Shown: positions 6,836-9,583 of the stretch, piece after piece | Numbering within the stretch: the stretch's first letter is position 1 | How the letters are laid out: each line of letters opens with the position of its first letter | Source of the DNA: Oscillospiraceae bacterium | GTDB lineage: Bacteria; Bacillota_A; Clostridia; Saccharofermentanales; Saccharofermentanaceae | Length of the DNA: 9,583 nucleotides | Reading direction: 5' to 3' | Assembly (NCBI GenBank): GCA_902791885.1 | Contig: CADAXO010000087.1 | Location: 1 to 9,583, forward strand | The notes under the pieces: model-generated | What the model saw: only the letters and a program-made list of their open reading frames with translations | Told to the model about the DNA's origin: nothing | Database searches by the model: none | Program-made: the position numbers and the translations under genes

Positions 6836-7390
6836 ATGATAGCAACAGCACAGGAAGATTATATTAAGGCCAGAAAGCTGGGCACTAAAGAGTATCAGAA
6901 AGCGATCAGTGAAGGACACTATCCGTACCTTCCCGCGCTTGATCACATGCTCGAGAAAAGGACTACTCTTAACGAGGTTCCCGTAGGAACAATAGAGATT
7001 CCTATATCTTTGATCGTAGGCACGGTTACGACCGGAAGACAGGAGTCTTTCGCGAGAAACTTCATGCCTTTGCTTGCACCCGATACCGAGTTCGGAACCA
7101 AGTGGATCAGTCTCATGGATTATCAGACTGAGCACGGCATCAACGATGCGATCAAGGTTATCGAGTTCATGGGCAAGTTCTATGTTCAGGAAGGAAACAA
7201 GAGAGTTTCCGTTATGAGATATCTTGAGCAGCCTACGATACTTGCCAACGTAACGAGAGTTATGCCTCCCCAGTCGGAAGAGGAAGATAAGGAAGTCAAG
7301 ATCTACTATGAGTTCCTGAAGTTCTTTAAGTGCACATCTATTTACAGCATAACTTTCACTGAAGAGGGGAGGATGCCGTTAAGGACCTGA
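6836..7390 (+). CDS. ParB-like/BMP fusion protein, N-terminal part (frameshifted gene)
   Basis: These 184 codons are the 5' part of a gene that continues in another frame to 8778. The N-terminal region begins with a charged helix (DYIKARKLGTKEYQKA, 8-23). It then has an IEIP strand with downstream GRQESFARNFMPLL (68-81) and the segment FYVQEGNKRVSVMRYL (115-130), which resembles the GNxR loop of ParB/sulfiredoxin-type domains. There is no signal peptide or lipobox, so the protein is cytosolic, unlike classical BMP lipoproteins. The reading is intact to E177 and then diverges: the last seven residues (GRMPLRT) are out-of-frame sequence before a TGA. Joining the frames would give a protein of about 647 residues. 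ATG 6836 is the only sensible start. Its GAAGGA site is 13 bases upstream, which is longer than usual. Confidence 0.8.
   Translation: MIATAQEDYIKARKLGTKEYQKAISEGHYPYLPALDHMLEKRTTLNEVPVGTIEIPISLIVGTVTTGRQESFARNFMPLLAPDTEFGTKWISLMDYQTEHGINDAIKVIEFMGKFYVQEGNKRVSVMRYLEQPTILANVTRVMPPQSEEEDKEVKIYYEFLKFFKCTSIYSITFTEEGRMPLRT
7361..7372 (+). other. Frameshift site in a G run
   Basis: The upstream frame reads ...F-T-E-E and then leaves homologous-looking sequence at GAGGGGAGG. The frame starting at 7366 reads G-E-D-A-V-K-D-L-K and continues into the BMP domain. One extra G in the four-G run (7366-7369) would restore a single open frame through 8778. The -1-shifted frame has a TGA at 7360-7362, so the switch must fall after 7362. 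A one-base deletion, a homopolymer consensus error or, less likely, ribosomal slippage on the G run would each explain it. Confidence 0.75.
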
Positions 7391-7488
7391 AGTCTGCGTT
7401 CCTTGCATTCTCCAAGGTATATGCGACAACAGGCGGTAAGGCTTATACGACGATCACAACGGGAGATGCTTTCCTTGTATATCTTGAT

Positions 7489-8778
7489 ATGTACAAGTAC
7501 GACAGTCTGAAGATCCCGGTACCCGAAGAGATCAAGAAGAACCTCTCTCTTATCTGGAAAGAGATCCGTATCCGTGCGAACGGTAACCAGATAGTTTTCT
7601 CGGAGGAACCTCAGCTTCAGAAGAAGACGGTGATCCCGATCATCGACAACATCATGAAGAAGACATACACCGAGCAAAATCCGCTCAAGGTGCTCTTCCT
7701 TTACGACGGTGACGCTACGAAGTCCCGTTGGATACATGGTCACGAAGAAGGCCGAAAAGACCTCGAGGAAGTTTTCCCCGGCGTCGTTAAGACTTTGGCC
7801 TGCGACTGCAAGGATACTGAAGAGGAGTTCGAGGAAGCTGTTGAAGCAGCTGCCGAGGACGGCGCAGATCTCATCATTACGACTTCTCCCGTCCAGATGG
7901 AGTTTGCCCTTAAGGCTGCGGTAAAGTATCCGAAGATCAAGTTCCTTAACTGCTCGGTACACCTTTCACATGAGGCTGTAAGAACCTATTACGGAAGAAT
8001 GTATGAGGCGAAGTTCCTGCTCGGAATGATCGCTGCGACTATCTCCAAGGACCACCGCATCGGTTATGTATCCACATACCCTATCTGCGGCAACATCGCC
8101 AACATCAATGCTTTCGCTATCGGCGCTTCGATGGTTGATCCGAATGCCAAGATCCACCTTACATGGTCGTGCTTAAGGGAAGAGACATGGCGTGAATATG
8201 TGCGTGAGAACAAGTTCAGCGTTGTATCGGGTCCTGACCTTATCAAGCCTAAGAATGCCGATAACGAATACGGTCTGTATACGATAGGCGAGGACGGCAC
8301 GGTAACCAATATAGCATTCCCGGTCTGGAACTGGGGTAAGTATTATGAACTCATCGTACAGACTATCCTTAACGATGCATGGGAAGCGGAAAGTGCAGAT
8401 GCCAAGGATTCGGCTATCAACTACTGGTGGGGAATGTCCTCCGGTGTTATCGATATATATCAGTGCGATACGATACCTTATGAGACATTGAAACTCGTAT
8501 CGATGATGCGTAAAGGTCTGACCTCTGATACAATCAATCCGTTCGAAGGAGAGCTGAGGTCGCAGGACGGTGTCGTAAAGGATGCCCTGAGCCCGAGACT
8601 TGATAACGAACAGATAATCAATATGAATTGGCTGTGTGATAATGTTGTCGGTTCAATACCTACATTCGATGAACTGACGGAGTCAGCGCAGAAGACGGTT
8701 CTTGCCAACGGTATGCCTATCATCAATAGTATTGATAAGTCGGATAAAACTGAGAAGACGGAAAACGCTGACGAATGA
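7489..8778 (+). CDS. ParB-like/BMP fusion protein, BMP ligand-binding part (frameshifted gene)
   Basis: This is the 3' part of the split gene. Coding sequence in this frame extends back to 7363, and ATG 7489 is only the first available start, with no Shine-Dalgarno site before it. From about residue 65 of this fragment it is a BMP/PnrA-type periplasmic-binding-protein fold (PF02608): NPLKVLFLYDG (64-74) with the following WIHGHEEGRKDLEE, then ADLIITTSP, and GRMYEAKFLLGMIAA followed by IGYVSTYPI, all matching the family's strands and hinge. BMP proteins such as PnrA of Treponema bind purine nucleosides, and Med of Bacillus is a BMP-domain competence regulator. The ligand here cannot be read from sequence. 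The C-terminal tail (about 412-429) is charged and probably disordered. The stop overlaps the next start by 4 bp. Without the N-terminal part it is probably expressed poorly, if at all. Confidence 0.8.
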   Translation: MYKYDSLKIPVPEEIKKNLSLIWKEIRIRANGNQIVFSEEPQLQKKTVIPIIDNIMKKTYTEQNPLKVLFLYDGDATKSRWIHGHEEGRKDLEEVFPGVVKTLACDCKDTEEEFEEAVEAAAEDGADLIITTSPVQMEFALKAAVKYPKIKFLNCSVHLSHEAVRTYYGRMYEAKFLLGMIAATISKDHRIGYVSTYPICGNIANINAFAIGASMVDPNAKIHLTWSCLREETWREYVRENKFSVVSGPDLIKPKNADNEYGLYTIGEDGTVTNIAFPVWNWGKYYELIVQTILNDAWEAESADAKDSAINYWWGMSSGVIDIYQCDTIPYETLKLVSMMRKGLTSDTINPFEGELRSQDGVVKDALSPRLDNEQIINMNWLCDNVVGSIPTFDELTESAQKTVLANGMPIINSIDKSDKTEKTENADE

Positions 8779-9368
8779 GGATCCTGGCTGTTGCGGATGA
8801 TGAGGATAAGATCCTCTACGATCATTTCAAGAAAGAGCGCGTAGAAGGCGTTGAACTGATCGTATCATGCGGTGACATCCGCGCAGACTATATGGATTTT
8901 CTTATTACGATGGTTAACGTTCCGATGATCTATGTCATGGGCAATCACGATGACTGCCTTCTCGATGAACCGCCTCTCGGTGCGATCTGTATCGAGGACA
9001 AGGTATTCTCTTATAACGGCGTAAACTTTATGGGCCTCGGAGGCTCCTTAAGATATAACAGGACCGGCCGCAATATGTACACGGAAAGCGAGATGAAGTT
9101 CAGGGAACTGAAGCTTCGTCCGAAGGCTTTTATCAAGGGCGGCGTCGATGTGCTCGTTACGCATGCTCCCGCGAGAGGCTACGGCGATCTCGATGACCGT
9201 CCGCACAGAGGCTTCGAGACCTTTAACGGCATCATGGACAGGTATCATCCCAAGTACATGCTGCACGGCCATGTGCATATGAATTACGGCAGGATCAAGA
9301 GGGAGCATGAGCACCCTTCGGGAACCAAGATCATCAACGCATACGGTTTCCAGATAATCGACATCTGA
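8775..9368 (+). CDS. Calcineurin-like metallophosphoesterase, small YfcE-like type
   Basis: A 197-residue cytosolic phosphoesterase with the two-metal calcineurin-like fold. Seen in order: D8-x-E10 in AVADDED where most relatives have D-x-H, GD (33-34) in CGDIRAD, GNHDD (56-60), the THAP histidine (H130), and HGHVH (164-168). All metal ligands are present except that the first histidine is Glu; close Clostridia relatives, as I recall them, also lack that His, so activity is still plausible. Likely substrates are phosphodiesters or phosphomonoesters of small molecules or nucleotides; none can be assigned. ATG 8775 overlaps the stop of the BMP gene (ATGA) with no strong Shine-Dalgarno site, implying translational coupling. 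Pairing with a nucleoside-type binding protein would fit nucleotide metabolism or signalling, as inference only. Confidence 0.9.
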   Translation: MRILAVADDEDKILYDHFKKERVEGVELIVSCGDIRADYMDFLITMVNVPMIYVMGNHDDCLLDEPPLGAICIEDKVFSYNGVNFMGLGGSLRYNRTGRNMYTESEMKFRELKLRPKAFIKGGVDVLVTHAPARGYGDLDDRPHRGFETFNGIMDRYHPKYMLHGHVHMNYGRIKREHEHPSGTKIINAYGFQIIDI

Positions 9369-9377
9369 TAATCCTCC

Positions 9378-9583
9378 ATGAGCGAACTTTATGAGAAACA
9401 GGACAGCCTGAATAACCCCATCGAGAGTTTCATTTTCGATGCGGCAAAAGAGGCCTTTCCCGTAAAGCCGCACTGGCATTATTTTGCCGAGATCATACAT
9501 GTGATTAAGGGCAGCATGGAGGTTCTGTCCGACGGTGTTTCCTACATAATGCATGAGGGGGAGACGCTTCTTCTTTACCCTTC
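9378..9583 (+). CDS. Cupin-type transcriptional regulator, probably AraC family, N-terminal part
   Basis: Sixty-eight codons are visible and the gene runs off the window. The fragment is the N-terminal beta-barrel of an AraC-type regulator: PHWHYFAEIIHVIKGSMEV (31-49) with H32, H34 and E38 in the cupin motif-1 positions, then DGVSYIMHEGETLLLYP (52-68) as the second cupin strand set. In full-length relatives a two-helix-turn-helix DNA-binding domain follows, which cannot be checked here; a stand-alone cupin remains possible. The start ATG is 9 bases after the phosphoesterase stop. TAA at 9369-9371 closes the frame upstream, so this is the first start, although the bases before it (AATCCTCC) are not a Shine-Dalgarno site. 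It may control this operon or neighbouring carbohydrate genes beyond the window. Confidence 0.72.
   Translation, partial: MSELYEKQDSLNNPIESFIFDAAKEAFPVKPHWHYFAEIIHVIKGSMEVLSDGVSYIMHEGETLLLYP

Noticed and set aside
6823..6867. Small upstream ORF (14 codons) starting at ATG 6823 before the ParB-like gene
   Set aside because: The AGAAGG ahead of it is only one base away, too close to act as a ribosome site, and the peptide resembles nothing I know.
7361..7375. Programmed -1 ribosomal frameshifting at the G run
   Set aside because: Only the A-site codon could re-pair on GGG; the preceding GAG would have to pair with AGA, and I see no clear downstream pseudoknot. A plain indel or consensus error is simpler.

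Overview
The window looks like chromosomal DNA from a low-to-moderate GC Gram-positive bacterium, most likely a Clostridia member (Lachnospiraceae or Oscillospirales, gut or rumen type). This is inferred from purine-rich Shine-Dalgarno sites, very tight gene packing and the protein families present: an exosortase-G-type glycosyltransferase cluster, a ParB-like/BMP fusion protein and a small YfcE-like phosphoesterase. I see no rRNA, tRNA, CRISPR array, insertion sequence or phage gene.

Region A (1-4808, + strand) is the 3' part of a four-gene, overlapping operon for a membrane-linked or extracellular polysaccharide. It holds (i) the C-terminal part of a processive family-2 glycosyltransferase with ED and QxxRW motifs; (ii) a two-TM sensor protein ending in a degenerate GGDEF-like domain; (iii) a small 6-pyruvoyl-tetrahydropterin-synthase (PTPS)-like protein that keeps the zinc histidines but not the catalytic residues; and (iv) a large polytopic GT-C-like membrane protein with a big extracytoplasmic domain, probably starting at TTG. 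The family combination matches the 'XrtG-associated' Firmicutes cluster known from comparative genomics, whose biochemistry is, to my knowledge, undefined. This is the best candidate in the window for a poorly described system.

Region B (4768-6715) holds two divergent genes for unrecognised membrane proteins. One is on the minus strand with a helical C-terminal domain, and its 3' end overlaps the polysaccharide operon by 41 bp. The other is on the plus strand with a very acidic outside domain between TM1 and TM2. The 85-bp gap between them carries a 26-bp imperfect inverted repeat that also contains two back-to-back extended -10-like elements.

Region C (6716-9583, + strand) is a second operon behind an extended -10 promoter. 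Its first gene is a signal-peptide-less fusion of a ParB-like domain to a BMP (basic membrane protein/PnrA-type) ligand-binding domain. It is broken by a one-base frameshift in a G run near 7366. It is followed by a metallophosphoesterase (4-bp overlap) and the start of a cupin-type, probably AraC-family, regulator that runs off the window. A cytosolic ligand-binding protein, a phosphoesterase and a regulator suggest a small-molecule response module, but the ligand is unknown.
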